From Lithodes maja (Eukaryota; Arthropoda; Malacostraca; Decapoda; Lithodidae): a DNA stretch of 64,000 nt. Position 1 is the stretch's first letter. Each line of letters begins with the position of its first letter. The position numbers were made by a program, and so were the translations under genes. This document shows, piece by piece, positions 55,735-64,000 of this stretch. The DNA lies in contig JBAKBP010004315.1 in assembly GCA_037953745.1 (NCBI GenBank), forward strand, positions 67,001-131,000. Reading direction: 5' to 3'. Below the pieces are notes generated by a model. The model saw only the letters and a list, made by a program, of their open reading frames with translations, was not told where the DNA came from and ran no database searches.

Positions 55735-56067
55735 AGGAGGAGGTGGGGATCAGGAGGTCAGAAGTGTGTGAAGCCAAGAAAAGAGTGAAGTTGGGGAAAG
55801 CACCAGGAATAAATGGAGTGTGTGGGGAAATGATGAGGTATGGTGGTGAGATAGTGATCGAATGGGTATGGAAAATGTGCAAACTAGCATGGGAGAAGTA
55901 GTGTAGGAGGAGATGGGGATCAGGAGGTCAGAAGTGGGTGAAGCCAAGAAAAGAGTGAAGTTGGGGAAAGCACCAGGAATAGATGGAGTGTGTGGGGAAA
56001 TGCTGAGGTATGGTGGTGAGATAGTGATCGAATGGGTATGGAAAACGTGCAAACTAGCATGGGAGAA
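55735..56067 (+). repeat. Tandem ~166-bp duplication inside the RTE ORF
   Basis: Bases from GGGGATCAGGAGGTCAGAAG at 55745 through CATGGGAGAAG at 55898 are repeated from 55914 to about 56067. The first copy ends in TAG at 55901, so the duplication itself breaks the ORF. The two copies differ at only a few positions. Confidence 0.9.
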
Positions 56068-56596
56068 GGGGAGTGCATCTGATTACTGGAAGACAGGCAT
56101 AATAGTCCCCCTATATAAGGATAAAGGGAAAACAAAAAAAATGTGTGGTAACCACCAAGGAAAATGTCTTCTAAGCGTAGTAGGGAAGATGTACAGTAGG
56201 TTAGTGATTGAGAGAGTGAGAGCGAAAACGGATAAATGGATAGGAGATGAGCAGGGCTGGTTTAGAAAGGGAAGAGAATGTGTAGATCATATTTTTACCC
56301 TGAAATGTGTTGTGGAGAAATATCTGGGGAAGCAACAAAAGCTGTATGTTGCCTTTATGGACTTGGAGAAGGCCTATGACAGAGTGGATAGAAAAGGTAT
56401 GTGGAAAGTACTTAGAATATACGGAGTAGGTGGCAAGTTGCTGAAAGCAGTGAAGAGCATGTATGAGGGTGCAAAGGCGGCAGTACGTGTGGAAAATGAG
56501 CAGAGCGAGTTCTTTGATCTGAATGTTGGGTTGAAACAGGGGTGTGTGATGTCCCCGTGGTTGTTTAGTGTATACTGTATATGGATGGAGTTATGA
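55913..56596 (+). pseudogene. RTE LINE reverse transcriptase, fingers and palm
   Basis: 227 residues with LGKAPGIDGVCGEML, GIIVPLYKDKGK, LEKAYDRVDR (motif A) and QGCVMSPWLFSVY (motif B). A one-base loss near 56575 shifts the frame before the FADD box, which is readable at about 56676-56690 in another frame. Confidence 0.9.
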
Positions 56597-57602
56597 AAGA
56601 AATACAAGGAAGAGCAATGGATGTTGGTGTATCGCTGATAAGGGAGGGAAACGAGTGGAAGCTACCTGTACTGCTGTTTGCTGATGATACAGTTCTGATG
56701 AGCAATAATGAATGGGAGTTGCTATCTGGTTAATATGTTTGGAACATTGTGCGAAAAACGGAATCTGAAGGTAAATGCGGGGAAGAGCAAGGTTATGGTC
56801 TTCGAAAAGGGTGAAGCCACAGAGTGTGAGGTGAAGTTGAATGGTTAGGCTATGGAGATTGTCAGCATATTTAAGTATCTGGGCAGTGTACTGAGTAAAG
56901 ATGGGAGTATGGATGAAGAAGTGCAGGAGAGGGTGCAACAGGGGAAGAGGGTTGTAGGAACGCTGAATACAGTAACAAGAAATAGGGTGGTCAGCATGGA
57001 AGTGAAGAAGTCCTTGCATGACAGTGTGGTAATCCTGACATTGGCTTACAGAAGGGAAGCATGGATGTTGGTGGAGAGACTCAGACCAAGAGTGAGAGGG
57101 GTGAAAATGAGTTACTTGAGAAGTGCGTGCGGAGTTACATGGAGGGATAGACAGACGAATGAGGAAGTAAGAGGGAGAGGTGGTGTGGATGTAGATGTGC
57201 TGGAAAGCGTGAAAAGGAACACCTTGAGATGGTTCGGCCATATGGAACGTATGGAAAGCGAGAGAATGACTAAGAGGGTGTACGAAAGCGAGGTGGAAGG
57301 ACAGAGAGGGAGAGGTGCACCGAAGGAGAGGTGGAAGGATGGAGTGAAGAAGTATAGGGATGAAGGCGGTGCTGGTTGGGAGGAGGGGCATTGACTGACT
57401 GGGGACAGAGGTGCAGGGGGGCGTTTCGTTCGTGGCCGACCCTTCGGGGGTCACGGCGTCAGGCAATAGATAGATAGACAAATAGGATGGGCTATGTTAC
57501 CATAAGTTAACACAGTATGGGTGAGTGACTAACTTTCAGCGTTGAGCAAAGACGATCCTGGGAATGGCGTTCGGTCTCTTCACTAGTATGTAGTTCATCT
57601 TT

Positions 57603-57976
57603 TTAAGGAAGCCCACCTTGCTTTTTTTCTCTTTCTCTCCCTCTCTCTTTGATTTGTATCCTTCGGCCCCATTCAGCCTACTGTTTTAAGACTTTACCCT
57701 CATCCAGGTGTCAATATTTTCCCGCGACCCAGCATATACATATTTTTGTTTTGACAGTAAGATAAATTTCTACATTTTTCGATAGAAAAATTTCTCCGGC
57801 GAAGCCGGATTTCTCCATACAACGCTGGCTTGCTATCGCTCGCCAGGAAGAAATCGACACCTGGATGGGGATAAACGTCTTAAAACAGTTGGCTGAATGG
57901 GGCCGAATGGATACAAGCCAGGGAAAGAGAGAACAGGAGAGAAAGATAAAAAAAAAAGCCGGTGACCCCCCCTTAA
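57603..57976. mobile_element. TTAA MITE, long foldback form (copy 10)
   Basis: TTAA at 57603-57606 and 57973-57976. Like 15708-16080 and 61279-61675 it is an extended inverted repeat, with CCATTCAGCC and its inverse on opposite arms. Confidence 0.9.
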
Positions 57977-58019
57977 GGACAACATGTTATGCTGTGCAGT
58001 AATAACATATGCTCTTGTT

Positions 58020-58078
58020 TGGGATTCGAACTCCTAGTCCTAGAAACGCCCAACCAAGGTTCTACACTGTACATTTTG
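58020..58078 (-). repeat. tRNA-like SINE relic
   Basis: Minus strand: GTAGAACCTTGGTTGGGC and AGTTCGAATCCC in tRNA-like order and spacing (about 35 bases). No acceptor-stem pairing or terminator was found, so it is not called a tRNA gene. Confidence 0.4.
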
Positions 58079-58109
58079 TGTGTTAAATATAGAACAAATA
58101 GACTGTAAC

Positions 58110-58306
58110 TATAGTCTGTTCAATATTATTAGGCCAACATTATGACCACTAACCTCTTCTAACTTAAAACGGGCTAGAGCAAACGGGTCGTAAATTGCAA
58201 TGCCTATTTCCTGGTAGAAATCAAGGCTCACTTACTGAAGTCGTTTTTGAGTTATGAGAAGTTTGGGTCGGGATTTCTGGGCTACTTATGATGAACAGAT
58301 TGTAAC
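58110..58306. mobile_element. TA-flanked MITE, copy 3 (diverged)
   Basis: ATAGTCTGTTCAATATTATT at the left and GATGAACAGATTGTAAC at the right are imperfect inverted ends. It shares GGCTAGAGCAAACGGG with copy 2. Confidence 0.6.
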
Positions 58307-59151
58307 GAAATTAGTACATATAAATTTAGGGTACTGTCATAATTGTGTATAACTAATTAAAATTTAAATTGGTCCTTATTTTTTACATATTTGCGATACT
58401 TTATATAAATGTGTTATAGTGAATGCCATATACTGTATACAGTACACACACACATATATATGTTATATGCATTTGTACAGTATATTTACAATGTATTCAC
58501 CAGATAACCACCGACGTCCAGAATCAATGGTCTGGAAATTAGAATATTAGTGTAGTGTTTCAAGGGCCAGTGGTTCGAATCCCAGAGAGGTATGTAAGCA
58601 ATAGCAAGTTGTTTGGTCCGATTATGCATAGTTGTTTTCAAGTTGTCCACTTTAAATAATTAAATACCCATTAGTTCTATCTACTTTCTACGGGATTATG
58701 CATGTACTTTGGGAGTTACTATTTTATGTTTGAAAGTCTACAATCCTATATATCTGTCTGTGTTATCAAAATTAATTGCAGGTTTCGACGTCGCATATAT
58801 ATATCTTTTAAACATTAGTCCTGAAAGGTTGAATATAATAGATACAAATGTCAAACCCAACCCACCATAAAATTAACCAAATGACATTTGATTCAGGTCA
58901 GTAAATTACAACATTATTTCAGTCCAGTAGTTATTCTTATGTATTATACATTTTGTTTTCGTAATATCTAAATTTAACCCTCATGAACTAATTCGAGTAA
59001 TTGAATACTGGTTCTTGCATAAAATATGATTACATTAAACATTAATTGCAGTTCATTAGTATTCCAGTACTGTAATTCAATAGCAATACAGCACTGTAAT
59101 AGCCAAATGTTTAAATATAAATAGTTCATGGTCTGGTTATGACCTTGTATT
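58307..59151. other. AT-rich noncoding DNA
   Basis: Contains an isolated B-box-like GGTTCGAATCCC at 58570-58581 without a convincing A box. No exon supported. Confidence 0.5.
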
Positions 59152-59486
59152 TTAAGGGGAGGTTTTTAGTTGATTCCCTAGACTTCCATCAAGCTTAAAA
59201 TTACTCCCCCTAGACCCCCTTTCAAGATAAATTTGTACATTTTTCGGTAGAAAAATGTCCCGGCCGAAGGCCGGTTCCCCTTAAATTACAGGCTCGCTAT
59301 CGCTCGCCAGGAACAAATCGACACCTAAATGGCACGAATGGTCTTAAAATTGACAGAAATGGGGCGAGGGTTCTTAAAATCGCCAAACTAATGGGGCGAA
59401 CTTCTTAAAATCTCAAAAGCAATGGGCTAAACATGAGGGAGAAAGGGGTCCAGAAAAAAATCCTTCAGGTGGAAATCTCCCCTTAA
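59152..59486. mobile_element. TTAA MITE, short form (copy 11)
   Basis: TTAA at 59152-59155 and 59483-59486. Very similar to copy 5 (45654-45989) over its full length. Confidence 0.92.
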
Positions 59487-59569
59487 GGTTGTCCACCTAT
59501 TATTATATGTGTTATTATATGTTATTAGCCATATGTATATATTTATTACAAATATCTAACGTGCACTTG

Positions 59570-60292
59570 TTTTCTCTCCCCCTTGCCTCACCACCACCTA
59601 CCATACCAAACCTTATCTGGATGTTCAACTTTGTATCGCTTTCCATATTCCCTGTAATGTTCAATATTTGCTTCATGTACCTCGTTTACCTTTTCCCTTC
59701 CTTCCCTGTCTTTCAATGTCCATAATCCCCTTGCATTGTGTCTTGTTATTCCTATACTGGTCTTATTGTCCAATCGTCCCCTTCCACGTTCTTTCCCTTG
59801 CGTTGATTTCCCTGTATACCCCTCGTCGACTTGCTGTGCCCTGTCTCCCTTCCTCCCTGTTTTGCTTTCCTCTCCCTGCCTTACCTTTGTTATAATGTAT
59901 ATATTCCATCTCGCCCTTGTCTTTCTCAACTCTTCCTCCTTAAACCCTCCTTCGTCGCGCTATGCTCTCCCATTTTCTACCCTTGACATATTGTTCCATA
60001 CCTCCTCTGCCTTGCTATACCACCCCCTTCCATTGCCTCGCTATGTCCTCCATTGCTTACCTTTTAATATTGTTTCCTTACTCCCTATCTTTGAAATTTT
60101 GCTCCATCCGTCCATTGCCTTGCTCTCCCCTCCCTTAATCCCAAATCCACCCTGTCACCCTCCCTTAATCCCAAATCCTCCCTGTCACCCTCCCTTAACC
60201 CCAACTCCTCCCTGCCCTCCACACCCCTGCCCTCCCCTTCCTCTACTCCCCACCCCTGCCCTGAACAGCGCCTCTCGCTAACCTACTCCCAG
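59570..60292 (+). other. Pyrimidine-rich intron end with short tandem repeats
   Basis: CT-rich for over 700 bases. From 60127 a CCCTTAATCCCAAATCCACC unit of about 27 bases is repeated three times (60127-60207). It leads to the acceptor CTAACCTACTCCCAG at 60292. Confidence 0.6.
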
Positions 60293-60469
60293 GGTGAGTA
60301 CATCGCCATGAGACGCCCCCGCCAGAACTCCGTCTTCGTGGGCCGCACCAGCAGATCCCACAGCCTGGAGGTGCACCCGCCGCGCAGGGTCAAAAGCGCC
60401 CTCAACCTCACGACCCTGGTACTACAGGAGAGCGAGGAGGAGGGGGCCATGGCGACTACCCTGGCGTAG
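60293..60469 (+). CDS. Probable terminal coding exon of the host gene
   Basis: After acceptor ACCTACTCCCAG, 58 codons plus TAG (60467-60469): it begins GEYIAMRRPRQNSVFVGRTS, passes RSHSLEVHPPRRVKSALN and ends ESEEEGAMATTLA. GC-rich, with strong third-position C/G bias (GCC, CGC, AAC, CTC), unlike the flanks. Phase 0 fits the donor at 54715. The basic RPRQNS and RTSRSHS motifs resemble kinase or 14-3-3-type phosphosites, and the acidic end suggests a cytoplasmic tail. I do not recognise the protein family. Confidence 0.75.
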   Translation, partial: GEYIAMRRPRQNSVFVGRTSRSHSLEVHPPRRVKSALNLTTLVLQESEEEGAMATTLA

Positions 60470-61278
60470 GTCGAGCTCCCCCCTCGCTCAACTCAGCCCT
60501 CTCCAACATCATCGAGTGGATCGTCTATATGTACAGTGGCCAACATACGTTCTGTCTCACCTCCAGCAGTACAACTTGAATTTTATATATAGCATTAAGA
60601 AAAGTTGCTACGACGCGTTATCAAAGCTTGGATATTACCGTTTTGTTCAATAATGTAAAGGTTTATTTTCTAATCACATTCAGAGAGTAAGAAAAACAAT
60701 GAATATGATTTTGAACAGGTGAGACAAGACTATCCGTATCGACCATTCACTCGAGGATACTCATAGGGACCCATTATCATCCTTCAAACTGTTTAAAAGA
60801 GCCTCCGAAATGCAATTTACAAGACAAGATAGAAAATATTGATGAATTCGATTAAGTCTGAAATAAAGTGGAATATTAGAATTAAGTCTGAAATAACGTG
60901 GACGATTATAAGCTCAGCTTTTCATTAGTGTCTTAGAGTGTACGTATATTCGCCCTCGAAAATCTTTCCACACTTTCGCAACTCCATCCTTTTTTGCCTC
61001 TCAATATACAACAAATATTACTCTTGAGCAAAACTGTATGATGTTTGAATATAAAGGCTTTGTTCTTGTGTTCTTTGGATATTTGTCTATCTATTTTTGA
61101 GGTAATATAAGTTGCAACATGAAGGTGGGGCAATTATTTTTGAGTGTGACTCTACTCCAGACGCTCGTGATACTCTAGGCAGTGATGTGACTGAACCGTT
61201 TGACAAAATTAATGTACCGTGAACTTTTGGTTGGATTGCACCACCTTTATCTTCGACTCTCAACAATATAAATAAACA
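60470..61278 (+). other. Putative 3' UTR and downstream flank of the host gene
   Basis: Follows the stop codon. AATAAA occurs at 60862-60867 and again at about 61271. The phrase AATTAAGTCTGAAATAA is duplicated near 60852 and 60880. No further exon is seen. Confidence 0.5.
60862..60867 (+). terminator. Candidate polyadenylation signal of the host gene
   Basis: AATAAA 393 bases after the stop codon. It is the first canonical hexamer I noted downstream. Confidence 0.4.
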
Positions 61279-61675
61279 TTTAAGGGCGGTCACCGTTTTT
61301 GTTTTATCTTCCTCTCCTTTTTTCTCTTTCTCTGGCTTGTATCCATTCGGCCCCATTCAGCCAACTGTTTTAAGACGTTTATCTCCATCAAGGTGTTGAT
61401 TTCTTCCTGGCGAGTGATAGCGAGCCAGCATTGTATGGAGAAATCCGGCTTCGCCGGAGAATTTTTTTTATCGAACAAATGTACACATTTAGCTTGCTGT
61501 CAAAACAAAAATATATATATGATGGCTTGCTACCGCACGCCAGGAAAATATTGACACCTGGATGGGGGTAAACGTCTTAATACAGTAGGCTGAATGGGGC
61601 CGAATGGATAAAAGCCAAAGAGAGAGGGAGAGCAAGAGATAAAAAAGCGAGGTGGGCTCCTTTAAGCTAGGTGTT
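61279..61675. mobile_element. TTAA MITE, long foldback form (copy 12)
   Basis: TTAA at 61279-61282 and 61672-61675; extended inverted repeat with an AT-rich loop near 61510. Confidence 0.9.
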
Positions 61676-61751
61676 TGATTGTAACTTACGTCTCCCGCGG
61701 ATAATGAGTTTTGATAATGGAAACGTAAATCAACCTCTAACGCTCGATTTA

Positions 61752-61964
61752 AGATGGTGTCACAAGAATGCCTTTTCCGGTGTTTTTATTCCGAGCAATT
61801 TTAGTCAGGCAGTTTCTAAATGAAACTTTAATATGAGATCTGTCTCCCGAAATAATCTAATATCTGGCTAGTTGCCGATAACAATAAGAAAGTGCCCCTA
61901 AATATTGCGAGAAAAATATTGCTCAACGAAAAAAGACGGAAATAATGATCGTATGACATCGCCT
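61752..61964. mobile_element. Harbinger-like MITE
   Basis: Termini AGATGGTGTCACAAGAATGC and inverse ATCGTATGACATCGCCT, flanked by TTA on both sides (61749-61751, 61965-61967). Family-related to 52331-52673, including the CCGG/CCGTCTT segment after the terminus. Confidence 0.7.
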
Positions 61965-62331
61965 TTATGACCTTGTATATTGCCCACAATGATTTACAAA
62001 TTTCAACGTCTCGCCCAAAGACCAGACATGTTTAAAACGTGTCCGTAATGTCTTAAGAACAAAGGGAAATAATAGAAAATCACTCAAATCTATCCTTCAG
62101 AAAAGTAACCCAACGTTTGACTATACTCTGTTTCTTTTCAGCTGACGATAAATTGAATCCCTTAGCAGCCAATTTCCCGATATTAAATGGAAAAAATATG
62201 GAACTACTTTGTCTCTGCCTCATATTAACACCAAGTATATATAATTAGCACCATGTTTCACTGACAAATCTTCAAAATAACGGAGAAATATTGATGGAAA
62301 CTTTGCTATTTACCATCAGTTGGGGGGAAAA

Positions 62332-62353
62332 AAAAAAAAAAAAAAAAAAAAAA
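62332..62353 (+). repeat. A homopolymer
   Basis: About 22 A directly after GGGGG. No upstream retroposon body could be defined. Confidence 0.9.
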
Positions 62354-62525
62354 CACACAGTAGCCTATAGTTATAAGTATCGTGACCATATTCAGTGAAG
62401 TCAAAATCCAGAGATTCCTTAAGCTCAAAATATTATCTGTCCTAAAATAGTTTGAATTGTAAGACTATGTTCACCTGAGCGTATATTTTGCTAACCACAT
62501 TTACTATTTTCGCATTTTTCAGGCA

Positions 62526-62859
62526 TTAAGGGGAGATCCTTCACTTTTTGTCAATTTTTGTATTTATTTATTATTTTTCTAGTTTCCTCGCTAGACCTCC
62601 ATCAAGCTTAAAATGAAGCCCCCTAGACCCCCTTTCAAGATAAATTTGTACATTTTTCGGTAGAACAATGTCCTGGCCGAAGGCCGATTCCTCCTAAATT
62701 ACAGGCTCGCTATCGCTCGCCAGGAAAAAATTGAGAGCTAATTGACAGGAAAGGTCTTAAAATTGACAGAAATGGGGCGAAAGTTCATAAAATCGCCAAA
62801 CTAATGGGTCTAAAGATGAGGGAGAAGGTGGTCTAGAAAAGCGACTCGTCTCCCCTTAA
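62526..62859. mobile_element. TTAA MITE, short form (copy 13)
   Basis: TTAA at 62526-62529 and 62856-62859, with conserved CTCGCTATCGCTCGCCAGG. Confidence 0.9.
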
Positions 62860-62983
62860 CAGAGACAAAGACCAACAAGTATGGCATTGACTTATTACAC
62901 CTTCTAATTACAAGCACAATAAACTTGAGGCAGGTTCTCCATTCATGTCTTGCAACAAGGAATGTGATGAGAATGTGAAGATA

Positions 62984-63137
62984 CAATTATTATACTAATT
63001 ATATATTAGTCATACAATTATTATACTAATTATATATTAGTCATACAATTATTATACTAATTATATATTAGTCATACAATTATTATACTAATTATATATT
63101 AGTCATACAATTATTATACTAATTATATATTAGTCAT
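62984..63137 (+). repeat. Five 31-bp AT-rich tandem units
   Basis: ATACAATTATTATACTAATT plus ATATATTAGTC, perfectly repeated five times. Near-perfect identity suggests recent expansion. Confidence 0.95.
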
Positions 63138-63579
63138 CACATTTGTTTCATCAACTCTTATTCCCTGGTTAGAGGTCCAATTGCGCTCTAGTTGAGAAAT
63201 TTTATCCTTTATCATAAAACAACGTTTCTGTGAAAAAATAGTTATTGCAATTTATTTTAACCAGGTGAACTACAACCATTTAATCATCACATTATTGGAA
63301 TACTGGAAGGTTACGCCTAACGTTAATATTTAATGGTAAGAACAAACGTTGATGTTCTTTGAACGTGTTTACTTTGACCTTCAATACTTCTGTACGCCAA
63401 TATTCTTCACTGAAATCAAAGAGTTATACATAGGCCTAGTGGAATCCTCTTAATATGTCTGCTTATATAGTGTTGGCCTTAGGCTTACGGTCTTTTCTCC
63501 TACATAGCACATAGCCGACATTCAAAATAGATTATAACACGTATTAACTCCTTCATTATATTTTGGCAACTATTTATTA
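63138..63579. other. AT-rich noncoding DNA
   Basis: No gene, repeat or structured element recognised. Confidence 0.5.
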
Positions 63580-63706
63580 TGTTCCCTCCACCAACCAACT
63601 TTACTCCTAAGCTCGATTAATGACATTAACAAACACATGTGGCAGTCCGGGGATTCGAACCTAGGATGCGCACACCGAAAATCAACACACTTATGCATTG
63701 CACATC
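63580..63706 (-). mobile_element. tRNA-derived SINE, copy 2
   Basis: Minus strand: TGCATAAGTGTG, then GGTTCGAATCCCC (B box), then the shared tail ending GTTGGTTGGTGGAGGG. Better preserved than 52452-52572. Confidence 0.78.
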
Positions 63707-63895
63707 TTATATATATGATTTCAGCTACACTTAGACGATTTTGTACTGCTTAGGAAGGACGTCTACCCTTTAAAAGGCTACAGACTATCTCAATGAATCC
63801 CTTTAGCTACCGTATATCCTTCCTAAGCTTCATAAAATCGTCTAAGTGTTGCTGAAATCATATATTTAAGATGTCGTCGGTACAGAATGGGTTAA
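63702..63895. mobile_element. Short foldback element
   Basis: ATATGATTTCAGCTACACTT and its near-inverse (63803-63871) form a hairpin with arms of about 55 bases. It is followed by GGTACAGAATGGGTTAA, an ending also found at 42929-42944 and 48585-48602. A small MITE family is likely. Confidence 0.6.
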
Positions 63896-64000
63896 CTAAC
63901 CTAGCCTAACCTGATCTAAGCTAACCGAAATAATTCTAACATAACAATATCAACTTCAATGTGTGTACCAAAATATCTGGCAAAGGGGCTTGTAAGAGAA
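63896..64000. other. Window edge, nothing recognised
   Basis: AT-rich sequence with a CTAACCTAGCCTAACC phrase and no supported feature. Confidence 0.5.

Larger units (their letters stand above)
55150..57480 (+). mobile_element. RTE-type LINE, 5'-truncated and broken
   Basis: Contains the linker between endonuclease and RT (RAWWMEEVKIAVEDKKKAYR), an RT (55913-56740), a C-terminal region (56852-57394) and an (ATAG)n 3' tail (57467-57480). The endonuclease is missing. RT motifs: GKAPGIDGVCGEML, IGDEQGWFRKG, VAFMDLEKAYDRVDRKGMW, GLKQGCVMSPWLF and LLFADDTVLM. Stops and frameshifts lie at 55900, 56596 and 56730-56850. A 3' fragment of the same family is at 28736-29248 on the minus strand. Confidence 0.9.

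Noticed and set aside
55112..55882. 256-codon minus-strand frame, Ser/Leu/Pro-rich
   Set aside because: It is the antisense of the RTE LINE ORF, whose plus strand has clear RT motifs.
56591..57481. 296-codon minus-strand frame
   Set aside because: Antisense of the RTE C-terminal region; no domain.

Overview
This window is eukaryotic and almost certainly from a large, repeat-choked arthropod genome; a decapod crustacean fits best. The support is inferential: abundant long (GA)n tracts, CR1, RTE-like and RNase H-bearing LINEs, Ty3/gypsy and BEL/Pao LTR elements, tRNA-derived SINEs, and many short TTAA-flanked non-autonomous DNA transposons. There are no operons, prokaryotic genes, rRNA genes or credible tRNA genes.

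Left and centre (1-40 kb) are layered transposons. A 3'-end CR1 fragment (431-1031 and 8411-8650) is split by a 3.6-kb LTR-like repeat (copy A), itself split by an inverted copy of the same family (copy C). Next come pieces of an RNase H-bearing LINE, a dead-on-arrival LINE fragment inside it, and an RTE-like LINE whose reverse transcriptase carries a zinc finger. A decayed BEL/Pao element on the minus strand (about 11.8-25.4 kb) was split by a second LINE (14.4-22.2 kb). That LINE was split by a TTAA MITE and by LTR-like copy B, and copy B was split by a Harbinger-like DNA transposon. A 357-bp palindrome then leads into a decayed Ty3/gypsy element (27.0-32.8 kb), followed by a SINE, LTR-like copy D and a structurally intact CR1 LINE on the minus strand (35.8-40.0 kb). 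The CR1 element has two overlapping ORFs, with an SGNH-esterase ORF1 and an endonuclease/RT ORF2.

The right part (40-64 kb) is different: AT-rich sequence with microsatellites, at least 12 copies of a TTAA-flanked MITE family, TA-flanked and TWA-flanked MITEs, SINEs and one degenerate RTE LINE. Within it lie three probable exons of one host gene on the plus strand (50590-50800, 54617-54715, 60293-60469). They are joinable in a single consistent phase and end in a stop codon, giving a 161-residue Pro/Ser-rich C-terminus that I could not assign to a family. The first exon is preceded by nine tandem 63-bp units that repeat its own splice acceptor. Most of the right half is therefore probably intronic or 3'-flanking DNA of that gene.

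I found no new enzymatic system. The most informative items are the host exons with the amplified acceptor, the intact CR1 LINE with an ATG-less ORF2, the datable nesting with readable target-site duplications, and the GTTTR target preference of the 3.6-kb LTR-like family.
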